From Acidobacteriota bacterium (GTDB lineage Bacteria > Acidobacteriota > Vicinamibacteria > Vicinamibacterales > UBA8438), in the NCBI GenBank assembly GCA_009861545.1, contig VXME01000003.1, positions 1-64,000 on the forward strand: 64,000 nucleotides of DNA. The letters run 5' to 3'. This document shows positions 1 through 8,579 of the stretch, piece after piece. A program made the position numbers and the translations under genes. Under the pieces are notes generated by a model, which worked only from the letters and a program-made list of their open reading frames with translations, was not told the origin of the DNA and did no database searches. Position 1 is the stretch's first letter, and every line of letters begins with the position of its first letter.

Positions 1-100
1 GGGGCCGCCCCCCCGCGGGGGGGGGCCCCCGACGCCGGCGTGCCCCGGGGGGGGGGTGGGGGGGCCGGGCCCCCCCCGCCCCCGCCCCCCCCCCCCACGA
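1..100. other. Low-complexity G/C homopolymer run at window start
   Basis: The first 100 bases are almost entirely runs of G and C, up to about 14 in a row. No other stretch of the window looks like this. No gene or site can be read here. It is most likely an assembly or sequencing artefact at a contig edge. Confidence 0.6.
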
Positions 101-104
101 CCGG

Positions 105-1556
105 TTACGCCAGCTCGGCGAGCGTGGCGGTCAGCAACCGGTAGAAGCGCCCCACCGAGTCGATATGGACCCGTTCGTCGGGCGAGTGGGGCGCCTCGAT
201 GACCGGGCCGAACGAGATCATGTCCATGCCGGGAATCTTCTTGCCGATGATGCCGCACTCCAGTCCGGCGTGAATCGCCGCGACCTTCGGTTCCTTTCCC
301 AGCTCCCGGGCGTGAACCTGCTTGACGACCTCGAGCACCTCGGACTCCATGTTCGGCTTCCAGCCCGGGTAGGCGGGGCGCACGTCCACGTTCGCGCCGG
401 CGAGCTCTCCGGTCGCGCGAATGCGGCGGCGCAGGGCGTCGAGCTCCGCGTCCACCGATGAGCGCGAGCTGGTGGTGATGACGAGAGAGCCGTTGGCGCC
501 CTTCACCGTGGCGACGTTGTTGCTCGTCTCCACGAGGCCGGGTATGTCGTAGCTCATCGCCTCGACGCCGTGCGGGAGGCTGGAGATGAGCCGCAGCACG
601 GTGGCCGTGGCATCGGCTTCCCAGGCCCGGCTCGCGGCCGCGGCGTCGCCGATGTCCAGGGTCATGCCCGGGTCCGCGGGCCGATACTCCTCCCGGAACG
701 ACTCGAACTCGGCTCGCATGGCCGAGGCGATCGAGTCGACGTCCGACGCTGCGGCCACGATGGTCGCGAACGCCTCGCGCGGGATGGCGTTGTGGGCGCT
801 GCCTCCTTCTAGGCGGGCGAGGCGGAACGGCGCGCCGGCGTGGGCCGCCCAGAGGGCGCGGGCCAGCAGGCAGACCGCGTTGCCGCGCTGCAGGTGGATC
901 TCGCAGCCGGAGTGGCCGCCCTTCAGCCCGCGCAGCGCCACCGTCAACGCCCGGTCGCCGCCGCCGGTGCCGGCCGCCGTCACGCCGAGGGAGAGCCGCA
1001 TGTCGCCGCCGCCCGCGCAGCCGACGTACAGGATGCCCTCCTCCTCGGAGTCGAGGTTGATCAGCCGGCGTCCGGACAGCAGGCTCGCGTCGAGCTGCGC
1101 GGCGCCGGTGAGCCCCGTCTCCTCGTCGATCGTGAACAGCAGTTCCAGCGGTCCGTGTGCGAGGTCGGTGGAATCCATCACGGCGAGCATGGCCGCGACG
1201 CCGATCCCGTTGTCGGAGCCGAGCGTGGTGCCGGTGGCGTAGAGATGCGCCCCCTCCCGCCGCGGGACGATGGCGTCGGTCCCGAAGTCGAAGGCCACGT
1301 CGGCGTTCTTCTCCTGCACCATGTCGAGGTGCGACTGCAGGATGGTGACCGGCGCTCCTTCATGCCCCGCGGTAGCCGCCTTGCGCACCACCACGTTGCC
1401 GGCGTCGTCGACCACATGGTCGCATCCGGCGGCCCCTGCCGCCGCGATGACGTGCCGCCGCATCCGCTCCTCGTCCTTGGAGGCGCGCGGAATGGTCAGG
1501 ATGGTGTCGAAGTGGCTCCACACCGGCTTCGGTTCGAGCGCTGAAACGAACGTCAT
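105..1556 (-). CDS. pepD: Aminoacyl-histidine dipeptidase (cytosol non-specific dipeptidase, M20C)
   Basis: A 483-residue cytosolic dizinc dipeptidase that cleaves dipeptides such as Xaa-His. The M20 metal and catalytic signature is complete: HLDMV near residues 76-80, SDNGIG near 114-119 (bridging Asp115), DEETG near 144-148 (catalytic Glu145/Glu146) and EAPHSPDER near the C-terminus (last His ligand). Length matches the PepD family. The ATG at 1556 is preferred over an in-frame start five codons upstream because the family begins just before the conserved LEPKPVW segment. It is divergent from the acyl-CoA ligase across a short gap. No signal peptide is seen, so it acts in the cytoplasm. Confidence 0.93.
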   Translation of the reverse strand: MTFVSALEPKPVWSHFDTILTIPRASKDEERMRRHVIAAAGAAGCDHVVDDAGNVVVRKAATAGHEGAPVTILQSHLDMVQEKNADVAFDFGTDAIVPRREGAHLYATGTTLGSDNGIGVAAMLAVMDSTDLAHGPLELLFTIDEETGLTGAAQLDASLLSGRRLINLDSEEEGILYVGCAGGGDMRLSLGVTAAGTGGGDRALTVALRGLKGGHSGCEIHLQRGNAVCLLARALWAAHAGAPFRLARLEGGSAHNAIPREAFATIVAAASDVDSIASAMRAEFESFREEYRPADPGMTLDIGDAAAASRAWEADATATVLRLISSLPHGVEAMSYDIPGLVETSNNVATVKGANGSLVITTSSRSSVDAELDALRRRIRATGELAGANVDVRPAYPGWKPNMESEVLEVVKQVHARELGKEPKVAAIHAGLECGIIGKKIPGMDMISFGPVIEAPHSPDERVHIDSVGRFYRLLTATLAELA

Positions 1557-1674
1557 GGCATGTCTCCGCAATCTGCGCCCGGCGGGCCGGTTCGGGTCCG
1601 CAGGCGCGCTTCACTTCACTCCGCAGGGTGGCGTGCCCCACGGCCCGACGAGCGGCAGGATGCTCAATCCTGCA

Positions 1675-1683
1675 TGGTATCAT
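1675..1683 (+). promoter_or_regulatory. Putative extended -10 promoter for the acyl-CoA ligase
   Basis: The string TGGTATCAT has the TGnTATnAT form of an extended -10 element. Transcription would start about 1690, a few bases before the GTG at 1695, and after the alternative ATG at 1674. This decides the start chosen for the ligase. No -35 box is visible. Confidence 0.4.
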
Positions 1684-1694
1684 CCGGGGCCATC

Positions 1695-3266
1695 GTGGAG
1701 ACGCCGCTCACGCCGCTGGAGTTTCAGCGCCGCGCCCGCAGCCTGTACGGGGATCGCGAGGCGGTGATCGATGGATCGCACCGGTTCACCTACGCCGAGT
1801 TCTTCGCGCGTTGCGACCGTTGGTCCGCGGCCCTGCAGAAGCTGGGCGTCCGCAAGGGCGACCGGGTCGCCTATGTCGCGCCGAACACACACGCGCAGCT
1901 CGAGTCGTTCTACGCCGTGCCGCAGATCGGCGCCGTGCTGGTGCCCATCAACTTCCGGCTGACGCCCGACGAGATCGCCTACATCATCGGCCACAGCGGC
2001 GCGAAGGTGGTGTGCGCACACGCGGACTACCTGGATGCGGTCGACAGCGTCCGCGCGGACTGCCCGGGGGGCGAGCATCTGGTAGCGCTGGAGGGCGCGC
2101 GCGCCGGATGGCTCGACTACGAGGCGCTGCTCGGTGCCGAGGAGCCGGTCTTCGAGGCGGCCGAGGTGGACGAGAGCGACCTGCTGACCATCAACTACAC
2201 GAGCGGCACGACGTCGCGCCCCAAGGGCGTGATGATCACGCACCGGAACGCCTGGGCGAACGTGGTCGGCACCCTCGTCCACTGGCCCATGAGCTGCGGG
2301 ACGCGGTATCTGTGGACGCTGCCGATGTTCCACGCCAACGGCTGGACCTTCACCTGGGTCGTGACCGCGGTCGGCGGGGCGCACGTCTGCCTGCGGGCGG
2401 TGGATCCGGCGCTGGCGTTCCGGCTGATGCGCGACGAGTCGGTCACGCACATGTGCGCGGCCCCGACCGTGTTGATCATGCTGGCGAACGCGCCCGCCGA
2501 CGCCCGGGGCGAGGTCCGGGGCGGCGTCAACGTGATGACCGCCGGGGCGCCCCCGGCGGCAGCGACCATCCAGCGGCTCGAGGGCGAGTTCGGGTGGGAG
2601 CTGATCCACGTCTACGGACTGACCGAGACCGCGCCGTTCATCACCGTCTGCGAGCCCCGTCCGGAGCACCGTGATCTCCCGGCCGACGAGCGGGCCACCG
2701 TCAAGGCGCGGCAGGGGGTCGAGCTGATCACGTCCGGCGAGCTGCGCGTCGTCGACGACGACGGCAACGAGGTTCCGCGGGACGCGCAGACCCTCGGCGA
2801 GATCGTGGTGCGCGGCAACGTGGTCACCGCCGGCTACTACAACGATCCGGAGGCGACGGCGAAGGCGATGCGCGGCGGCTGGTTCCACAGCGGCGACGCC
2901 GCGGTGGTCCATCCGGACGGCTACGTGGAGATCCGCGATCGCTTCAAGGACGTCATCATCAGCGGCGGCGAGAACATCTCCTCGGTCGAGGTCGAGGGCG
3001 TGATGATGCGCCACCCGGCCATCTGCGAGATCGCCGTCGTCGGCGTGCCCGACGAGCGCTGGGGCGAGACGCCGCATGCCTTCGTGGTCCTGAACGACGG
3101 GGCGTCGGCCGCCGCCGAGGAGCTCGCCGCCTACGCGCGAGACAACATGGCGCACTTCAAGGCGCCGCGCCGTTTCACGTTCGTCGACCAGTTGCCCAAG
3201 ACCGCGACCGGCAAGATCCAGAAGTACGTGCTGCGGCAGGGCCGGACGGCGATCGGCAGGCAGTAG
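1695..3266 (+). CDS. AMP-dependent fatty-acyl-CoA synthetase (AlkK-like)
   Basis: A 523-residue ATP-dependent acyl-CoA ligase that adenylates a carboxylic acid and transfers it to CoA. Adenylate-forming motifs occur in order: the P-loop YTSGTTSRPKGV near residue 175, YGLTE near 315, the A7/A8 region GWFHSGD and RDRFKDVIISGGENISSVEVE around 400-435, and the catalytic lysine in PKTATGKIQK near 508. The length and N-terminus (TPLEFQRRA...) resemble the AlkK group of medium or long-chain ligases; the substrate cannot be read from sequence. GTG at 1695 is preferred because an extended -10 box sits just upstream; ATG at 1674 is the alternative and would add seven residues. Confidence 0.88.
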   Translation: METPLTPLEFQRRARSLYGDREAVIDGSHRFTYAEFFARCDRWSAALQKLGVRKGDRVAYVAPNTHAQLESFYAVPQIGAVLVPINFRLTPDEIAYIIGHSGAKVVCAHADYLDAVDSVRADCPGGEHLVALEGARAGWLDYEALLGAEEPVFEAAEVDESDLLTINYTSGTTSRPKGVMITHRNAWANVVGTLVHWPMSCGTRYLWTLPMFHANGWTFTWVVTAVGGAHVCLRAVDPALAFRLMRDESVTHMCAAPTVLIMLANAPADARGEVRGGVNVMTAGAPPAAATIQRLEGEFGWELIHVYGLTETAPFITVCEPRPEHRDLPADERATVKARQGVELITSGELRVVDDDGNEVPRDAQTLGEIVVRGNVVTAGYYNDPEATAKAMRGGWFHSGDAAVVHPDGYVEIRDRFKDVIISGGENISSVEVEGVMMRHPAICEIAVVGVPDERWGETPHAFVVLNDGASAAAEELAAYARDNMAHFKAPRRFTFVDQLPKTATGKIQKYVLRQGRTAIGRQ

Positions 3267-3395
3267 CACCGAAAGGCGCTACCGAGTCCGCGCCATTCTG
3301 CGCCGGAGAACGGCACCATACCGACTGTCTGCTTCGCGACCATCGAAGGAATGCGAACGTGGCCCTCCAACATGCCGCATGACGCAGGCGTGCGA

Positions 3396-6041
3396 CTACT
3401 GGTCGGATTGGAGCAGCATCCCGGGCGGAGTGCTGACGGCCCGGGTCGCCGGCGCAAGACAGGCGGCGGCGGCTACACCGAGGATGAACAGCGCCGCTCC
3501 CGCGAGCACGGTCCAGTCGTACGGCGCCACTTCGTAGAGGAGCCCCGCCATCGCCCGGCCGGCCGCCACGGCGGCGCCCAGACCAACGATCGCTCCGCCG
3601 ATGACGGGGCGCATCCCATGTTCGAGCGCCATCCCGAACACGCGCCGGGTGGTGGCGCCGAGCGCCAGACGGACCGCGATTTCGGTGCGCCGCCGCTCGA
3701 CGGCGGCCGCCACCACGCCGTAGACGCCGAGTCCGACGAGCAGCAGTCCCGCCAGCGCGAAGCCTACGGTCAGAACGACCTGGAAACGGCGCCCGGCGAC
3801 GGCGTCCGATAGCACCTGGCCCATCGTGCGGACGTTGTGGACTGGCAATGCGGGGTCGACGGACTTCACTGCCTCGACGACTGCCGTGACCACGGCGAGC
3901 GGATCGGTCTCGGTACGCACCACGACCGTAGCTCGTCTCCGGGGCGCGTCCCAGTACGGGAGGTAGGCAACGGGCCCGGCGTCGGTCTCCAGGTCGACCA
4001 CACGCGCATCCGCGACCACGCCGACGACTTCGAGCGCCTCACCGTCTCCGCGCTGGACGAGCCGCCCGATCGGGTCCTCGACGGACCACAGCGTCCGCGC
4101 CGCGTGCTGGCTGATCACGACGGGCCGGCGCGTTCGGTCGTCCTCGGTGAACATGCGGCCGCGAGTGACGGCGATGCCCATCGCTCGCAGATAGTCCGGG
4201 TTCACGATTCGATAGCTTCCGAGCGGCCGCTCCTCGAGCGGGCGCGTGTCGTCCATCCGGGCCAGGAAGTCGACGAATGCGTGCCCCTCCATCGGGAGGC
4301 GTTGCACGAGTCCGACCGCGCGCGCCGCGGGTATGTTCTCGAGCCGGCGCAGGACCTCGGCGTAGACGGCTGCCACGTCGTCGGCGTCCGGGTATCGAAG
4401 GCGCGAGAGTTGCACGTCGGCGGCGACGATGCGATCGACGTCGAATCCACGGTCGATCTGCATCACGCGTACGAAGCTGACGAGCAAGAGTCCGGTCACG
4501 ACCAGCAGACCCGCACCGAAGGCCGCCTGGAGTCCGATGAGCAGGCCCGACACCGCCCCGCATCGCTGGGAGACGGCGTCGCGCACGGTCAGCGTTTCCA
4601 GCGGAGCGACGCGGCCCGCGTGCCATGCGGGTGCGAGCGCGCACAGCACGCCGCAGGCGAGCGTCACGCCGAACGACGTGGCTAGCACCGCGCCGTCGAC
4701 GGTCACCTCGTCGAGCCGCGGCAGGTCGACCGGCGCCGCCGTGACCAGGGCGCGGAGCGCGCCGTGAGCAATCAGCACGCCGCCGAGTCCGCCGGCCAGG
4801 GCGAGCAGCAGACTCTCGCGCAATGCGCGCAGCACGGCGTCGCGCGGCGGCGCGCCCAGCGCTCCCCGGAGGGCCAGGTCGCGGCGGCGTTCCAGCCAGC
4901 GCGCGCCCAACAGGTTCGACACGTTCGCGCACGCCACCAACAGCACCGCGACGACGGCGGCCAGCAGGAGCCAGAGCGGGCCGCGCGCAGCACTGACGAC
5001 CTGATCCGCCAGCGGTTGCATTCTTACCCGCGGGTGGATCGAAGCCGTCTCGTATACGCCGTCCAGAATGCCCTTCAGTTCGACCGTTGCCTGCGTCGCG
5101 GTCACGTCCGGCGGCAGGCGCAGGAACACCAGATAATCGAACTCGCCCGGTGATCGGAGCTGGGCCTCCGACCAGATGAGCGGTTCGAAGAACTCCGGCC
5201 GGCCCGGCAAACCCTCGATGGGCGCCAGTTCCCCGAACCGTGGAAATCGGAACGAGGCCGGCAGGACGCCAACGACCTCGATAGACCGATCGTCGAGGGT
5301 GATCCTGCGGCCGAGCACGGCCGGATCGCCGCCGTAACGGCGCTGCCACAAACCGTGGGTCAGCACCGCGACGCGGGCGTTGCCGGCTTCGCCGTCGCCG
5401 GTGCGGAACACGCGGCCGAGCAGCGGCTCGATCCCCAACAACTCGAAGAATCCGGGCGAGACGCGCGCCCCGCTGAGCGGCTCGGGAGCGCCGGCCCCGG
5501 TGACGACCGCATCGGTGGGCTGCAACCCTGCCAACTCCCGGCAGGTCGCCTCGCACGCGTGCTGCCACGCGTCGATCGATCGTGCATTGACCGAGAATAC
5601 CGGGAACCGGTCCGCGAACTCGGGGATGACGAGCTGCACCATCATCAGCCGGTCGGGCTGCCGGTAGGGAAGCGGCGAGAGCAGGATGCCGTCGACGAAC
5701 GAGTAGACCGCGGTCGTGGCGCCGATGCCGAGGCCCAGCGTCGCCACCGTCACCGCCGTGAAGAGCGGTTTGCGCCGCAGCGACCGCATGGCCAGTCCGA
5801 TGTCCCGAATCGCGTCCGCCAGTGGCCGCACGCCGCGTGCGTCCCGCACCGCCTCCCGGATCGCGGCCACCCCGCCGAGCCGCAGGTGCGCCCGGCGGCG
5901 CGCCTCGCGGGCGTCCATGCCGGCGGCGCGGTTCTTCTCCGTCTCCATCTCCAGGTGGAAACGAAGCTCCTGTTCCGTCTCGGCGTCCTCGCGTCCCCCG
6001 CGCACGAGGCTCCGGAGTCGTCGCAGCGATTCGGTGAGCAT
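3396..6041 (-). CDS. ADOP-type ABC transporter permease (MacB-like)
   Basis: An 881-residue membrane protein of the acidobacterial duplicated orphan permease group. Residues 1-75 form the charged prefix domain (MLTESLRRL... with ELRFHLEME). Two FtsX/MacB-like units follow, each with a large periplasmic loop: the first starts near residue 85 (RRKPLFTAVTVATLGLGIGATTAVYS) and the second has helices near residues 480 and 760-870. No ATPase is encoded beside it, as is usual for this orphan family. The ATG at 6041 lies five bases after the PadR stop, so the two genes are almost certainly co-transcribed and coupled. The exported substrate is unknown. Confidence 0.87.
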   Translation of the reverse strand: MLTESLRRLRSLVRGGREDAETEQELRFHLEMETEKNRAAGMDAREARRRAHLRLGGVAAIREAVRDARGVRPLADAIRDIGLAMRSLRRKPLFTAVTVATLGLGIGATTAVYSFVDGILLSPLPYRQPDRLMMVQLVIPEFADRFPVFSVNARSIDAWQHACEATCRELAGLQPTDAVVTGAGAPEPLSGARVSPGFFELLGIEPLLGRVFRTGDGEAGNARVAVLTHGLWQRRYGGDPAVLGRRITLDDRSIEVVGVLPASFRFPRFGELAPIEGLPGRPEFFEPLIWSEAQLRSPGEFDYLVFLRLPPDVTATQATVELKGILDGVYETASIHPRVRMQPLADQVVSAARGPLWLLLAAVVAVLLVACANVSNLLGARWLERRRDLALRGALGAPPRDAVLRALRESLLLALAGGLGGVLIAHGALRALVTAAPVDLPRLDEVTVDGAVLATSFGVTLACGVLCALAPAWHAGRVAPLETLTVRDAVSQRCGAVSGLLIGLQAAFGAGLLVVTGLLLVSFVRVMQIDRGFDVDRIVAADVQLSRLRYPDADDVAAVYAEVLRRLENIPAARAVGLVQRLPMEGHAFVDFLARMDDTRPLEERPLGSYRIVNPDYLRAMGIAVTRGRMFTEDDRTRRPVVISQHAARTLWSVEDPIGRLVQRGDGEALEVVGVVADARVVDLETDAGPVAYLPYWDAPRRRATVVVRTETDPLAVVTAVVEAVKSVDPALPVHNVRTMGQVLSDAVAGRRFQVVLTVGFALAGLLLVGLGVYGVVAAAVERRRTEIAVRLALGATTRRVFGMALEHGMRPVIGGAIVGLGAAVAAGRAMAGLLYEVAPYDWTVLAGAALFILGVAAAACLAPATRAVSTPPGMLLQSDQ

Positions 6042-6046
6042 GCCTC

Positions 6047-6382
6047 TCACTCGGCCCAGTTCAGCACGCCGTTGACGGCGCCGGCGGTACGCTCCCACTG
6101 CGCGCGTTCGGCATCGAGCTGCCGGCGGCCGAGCGGGGTGAGCCCGTAGTAGCGCGCTCGGCGGTTGTTCTCGGTCACGCGCCAGGCCGAGTCGATCCAG
6201 CCCCTGCGCTTCATCCGCTGCAGGGCGGGGTACAGCGTGCCCTGCTGAATCGCGAACACGTCGCCCGACATCTGCTCGATCCGCTGGGCCAAGCCCCAGC
6301 CGTGCATCGGCTCGATGGCCAGGGCGCGCAGCACCAGCAGGTCGAGCGTGCCCTGGAGTACGTCGGTTCGGTCGGGCGGCAC
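6047..6382 (-). CDS. PadR-family transcriptional regulator (acidobacterial type)
   Basis: A 111-residue winged-helix repressor. The PadR domain spans residues 7-85 with the typical LQGTLDLLVLRAL start, the recognition region GTLYPALQRMKRRGWI and the wing around RRARYYGLTPLGRRQL, followed by a helical dimerisation tail. The start is GTG at 6382, with AGGAG five bases upstream. It is the first gene of a two-gene operon with the ADOP permease. In this family the regulator usually controls its own operon; an inverted repeat overlaps the promoter upstream and is a candidate operator. Confidence 0.92.
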   Translation of the reverse strand: MPPDRTDVLQGTLDLLVLRALAIEPMHGWGLAQRIEQMSGDVFAIQQGTLYPALQRMKRRGWIDSAWRVTENNRRARYYGLTPLGRRQLDAERAQWERTAGAVNGVLNWAE

Positions 6383-6408
6383 GGAAGCTCCTTTTGTGAT
6401 TCTGGAGG

Positions 6409-6437
6409 ATTCTGTCGCATCTTCTTCAGAATGTCAA
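6409..6437 (-). promoter_or_regulatory. Sigma70-type promoter of the padR-ADOP operon with overlapping inverted repeat
   Basis: Read on the minus strand, TTGACA (6437-6432) and CAGAAT (6414-6409) are separated by exactly 17 bases, a near-consensus housekeeping promoter. On the plus strand ATTCTG at 6409-6414 pairs with CAGAAT at 6427-6432 as an inverted repeat around the spacer, and ATTCTG occurs again at 6399-6404. This would suit autoregulation by the PadR protein (inference). Confidence 0.65.
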
Positions 6438-6605
6438 TAGAAGCTGGCAGGGAGCTTCCCGGGCGAGTTTTCGAACGGATCGGTGAAGCGCTGCGGCGTA
6501 CGACGCTGCCCGTGCGAGCCCATCGTCGTCAGCCTCGGACGGCGCGAATCGAGGTGGGTGCGACAGCAACTCGCAGCCACGGAATTCGGCGGGGTTCGCT
6601 CCGGA

Positions 6606-6935
6606 TCATGCTGGCGCCGGCGCCAGGACCGCGAGCACCAGCAACCGTCCGGTGCCGGTGTTGCGGATCCCGTGCGGCGCGCCCTCCGGGGCAATGAGCA
6701 GGGCGCCGGCCCGCATCGGCGCCTCCCGGCCCTCGAGCAGGAACAGTCCCTCGCCTTCGAGGACGTGGTAGACCTTGTCCATCCCGGCGTGGGCGTGGAG
6801 CTTGTGCTCCTGGCCGGGCTCGAATGCGTTGAGGCCCACCATCACCCGGTCGGATCGGAAGAGGGTCGCCTTTCCCATCTTGTCGGATCTGTAGACGGCG
6901 TGGTCGCGTGGGTCGATGGGCATGGGATGCTGCAT
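6606..6935 (-). CDS. Small cupin-domain protein
   Basis: A 109-residue single-domain cupin beta-barrel. Metal ligands of the first cupin motif are visible as H44, H47 and H49 in GQEHKLHAHAG, with H88 in APEGAPHG serving the second motif. The ATG at 6935 is preferred over a much longer upstream reading because GGAGG lies six bases before it and the upstream residues are not cupin-like. It is divergent from pyruvate kinase. No signal peptide is present. The ligand or reaction cannot be assigned. Confidence 0.8.
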   Translation of the reverse strand: MQHPMPIDPRDHAVYRSDKMGKATLFRSDRVMVGLNAFEPGQEHKLHAHAGMDKVYHVLEGEGLFLLEGREAPMRAGALLIAPEGAPHGIRNTGTGRLLVLAVLAPAPA

Positions 6936-7038
6936 GGTCGGTCCGCCTCCGCTACTGGCAAGCGAGAGTGTATCGCGGCGGGCGGCGGGTCGTGCAGTGC
7001 GCGTGTCATGATGTAGCCGGCTCGAAAGGAGACACGTC

Positions 7039-8436
7039 CTGCGCCACACGAAGATCGTCGCCACCCTCGGACCGGCTTCGGCATCCGAAGCCACGGTGGA
7101 CGCCCTGCTCGCGGCCGGCGTCGACGTGTTCCGCATCAACTCCTCCCACGGCACGCGCGACGACCGGCGGCGCATGGTGGACCTGGTGCGCCGCCGCGCC
7201 GCGCAGGCGGGCCGCATCGTCGGCGTCCTGCAGGATCTCGCCGGTCCGAAGATTCGCATCGGGCAACTGGCCGATCCCGACGGCGTGCAGCTCGAGGCGG
7301 GCGCGCGCCTGCGGATCGCGGTCGGCGATTTCCCGGGGGATGCCGAGCGTGTGTCCACCACCTGCGAGCCGCTCGCGGCCGCGGTGCGGGGCGGCGAGAC
7401 GCTGCTGATCGACGACGGGCAGATTCTGCTGCGGGCAGTCTCCAGCGACGGGACGGAGATCGTGGCCGAGGTGGAGCACGGCGGACTGCTCACGTCCCGC
7501 AAGGGCATCAACGCGCCGGGCGTCGAGCTGCCCCTGTCGGCCGTCACCGACGTCGACATGGACGAGATCGAGGCCGGCGTGGCGATGGGCGTCGACTTCC
7601 TCGGGGTCAGCTTCGTCCAGAGCGCGGACGATCTGCGGAAGGCCCGCGCGATGACCTGGGCGCACGGCGGGGACGGTGTCGGCCTGGTGGCGAAGATCGA
7701 GAGGCCTCAGGCCATCGAGCGGTTCGACGACATCCTCGCCGTCTCCGACGCGGTGATGGTGGCGCGCGGCGACCTCGGGTTGGAGATCCCGCTCGAGCGC
7801 GTGCCGCGCGTCCAGAAGAGCCTGACCCGGCGGGCGCGGGACGCCGGGGTGCCGGTCATCGTGGCCACCCAGGTCTTCGAGACCATGCGGCACGCGCCGC
7901 GGCCCACGCGGGCGGAGGTGAGCGATGCTGCCAACGCCGTGGACGACGGGGTGGACGCCATCATGCTCGCCGGGGAGACGGCGGCCGGCGAGTACCCGGT
8001 GCTCGTCGTGCAGACCCTCGACGCCGTGTTGCGCGACGCGGAATCGATGCAGCCGGACCGGGTGATCCCGGGCGCCATCGGCGACCGGCACGACCGTGCG
8101 CTGTGCGATGCGGCGGTGACGCTGGCCGCCGCGGCGGGCGCCACGTCCATCGTGGCGGTCACCGGGAGCGGCGCGACGGCGCGACTGCTCGCCGCCCTGC
8201 GACCGTCGATTCCGATACACGGGGTGACTGCCGACGACGCCGTGGCCCGCCAACTGGCGCTGCATCGGAGCGTGTCGCCGCTGGTGGCGGCGGCCGACCG
8301 CCTCGTGCAGGGAGAGTTGAAGCCGGAGCTGGTGCGCCGTGGGATCGTCAAGGCCGGCGACGCGGTGGTGATCGCGCGCGTGCATTCGGACCTGGAGGTC
8401 GAGGATGCGAACTTCGTCGAGCTGCAGCGATTCTGA
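7039..8436 (+). CDS. pyk: Pyruvate kinase, probable CTG start
   Basis: A 465-residue glycolytic enzyme converting phosphoenolpyruvate and ADP to pyruvate and ATP. Motifs include LRHTKIVATLGPAS at the N-terminus, RINSSHG, QDLAGPKIRIG, the catalytic region AKIERPQAIERFDDIL, VARGDLGLEIP, ATQVFETM, PTRAEVSDAANAV and AGETAAGEYP. The reading frame has no ATG, GTG or TTG before the first conserved strand. AGGAG at 7027-7031 lies seven bases before CTG at 7039, so translation most likely starts at CTG. The GTG at 7096 would lose the conserved KIVATLGP strand. No operon partner is close. Confidence 0.88.
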   Translation: MRHTKIVATLGPASASEATVDALLAAGVDVFRINSSHGTRDDRRRMVDLVRRRAAQAGRIVGVLQDLAGPKIRIGQLADPDGVQLEAGARLRIAVGDFPGDAERVSTTCEPLAAAVRGGETLLIDDGQILLRAVSSDGTEIVAEVEHGGLLTSRKGINAPGVELPLSAVTDVDMDEIEAGVAMGVDFLGVSFVQSADDLRKARAMTWAHGGDGVGLVAKIERPQAIERFDDILAVSDAVMVARGDLGLEIPLERVPRVQKSLTRRARDAGVPVIVATQVFETMRHAPRPTRAEVSDAANAVDDGVDAIMLAGETAAGEYPVLVVQTLDAVLRDAESMQPDRVIPGAIGDRHDRALCDAAVTLAAAAGATSIVAVTGSGATARLLAALRPSIPIHGVTADDAVARQLALHRSVSPLVAAADRLVQGELKPELVRRGIVKAGDAVVIARVHSDLEVEDANFVELQRF

Positions 8437-8443
8437 GAAGCTG

Positions 8444-8495
8444 GATCGGGGCCGGCGGTGAATCCGCTCGCGGTGTTCCGAGGCGGGCCCCGATC
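8444..8495 (+). terminator. Hairpin after pyk
   Basis: GATCGGGGCC (8444-8453) is perfectly complementary to GGCCCCGATC (8486-8495), with a 32-base loop, starting eight bases after the pyruvate kinase stop. There is no T-run, so it could be a factor-dependent terminator or an mRNA 3' stabiliser. Confidence 0.45.
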
Positions 8496-8579
8496 GGGTC
8501 TTGAATCCCGGCGGCGGACGGGGCAAACTGATACGTGCCATACGTGCATGCCGAGCCTGTACCGCTGAGTGGGAAGTAG

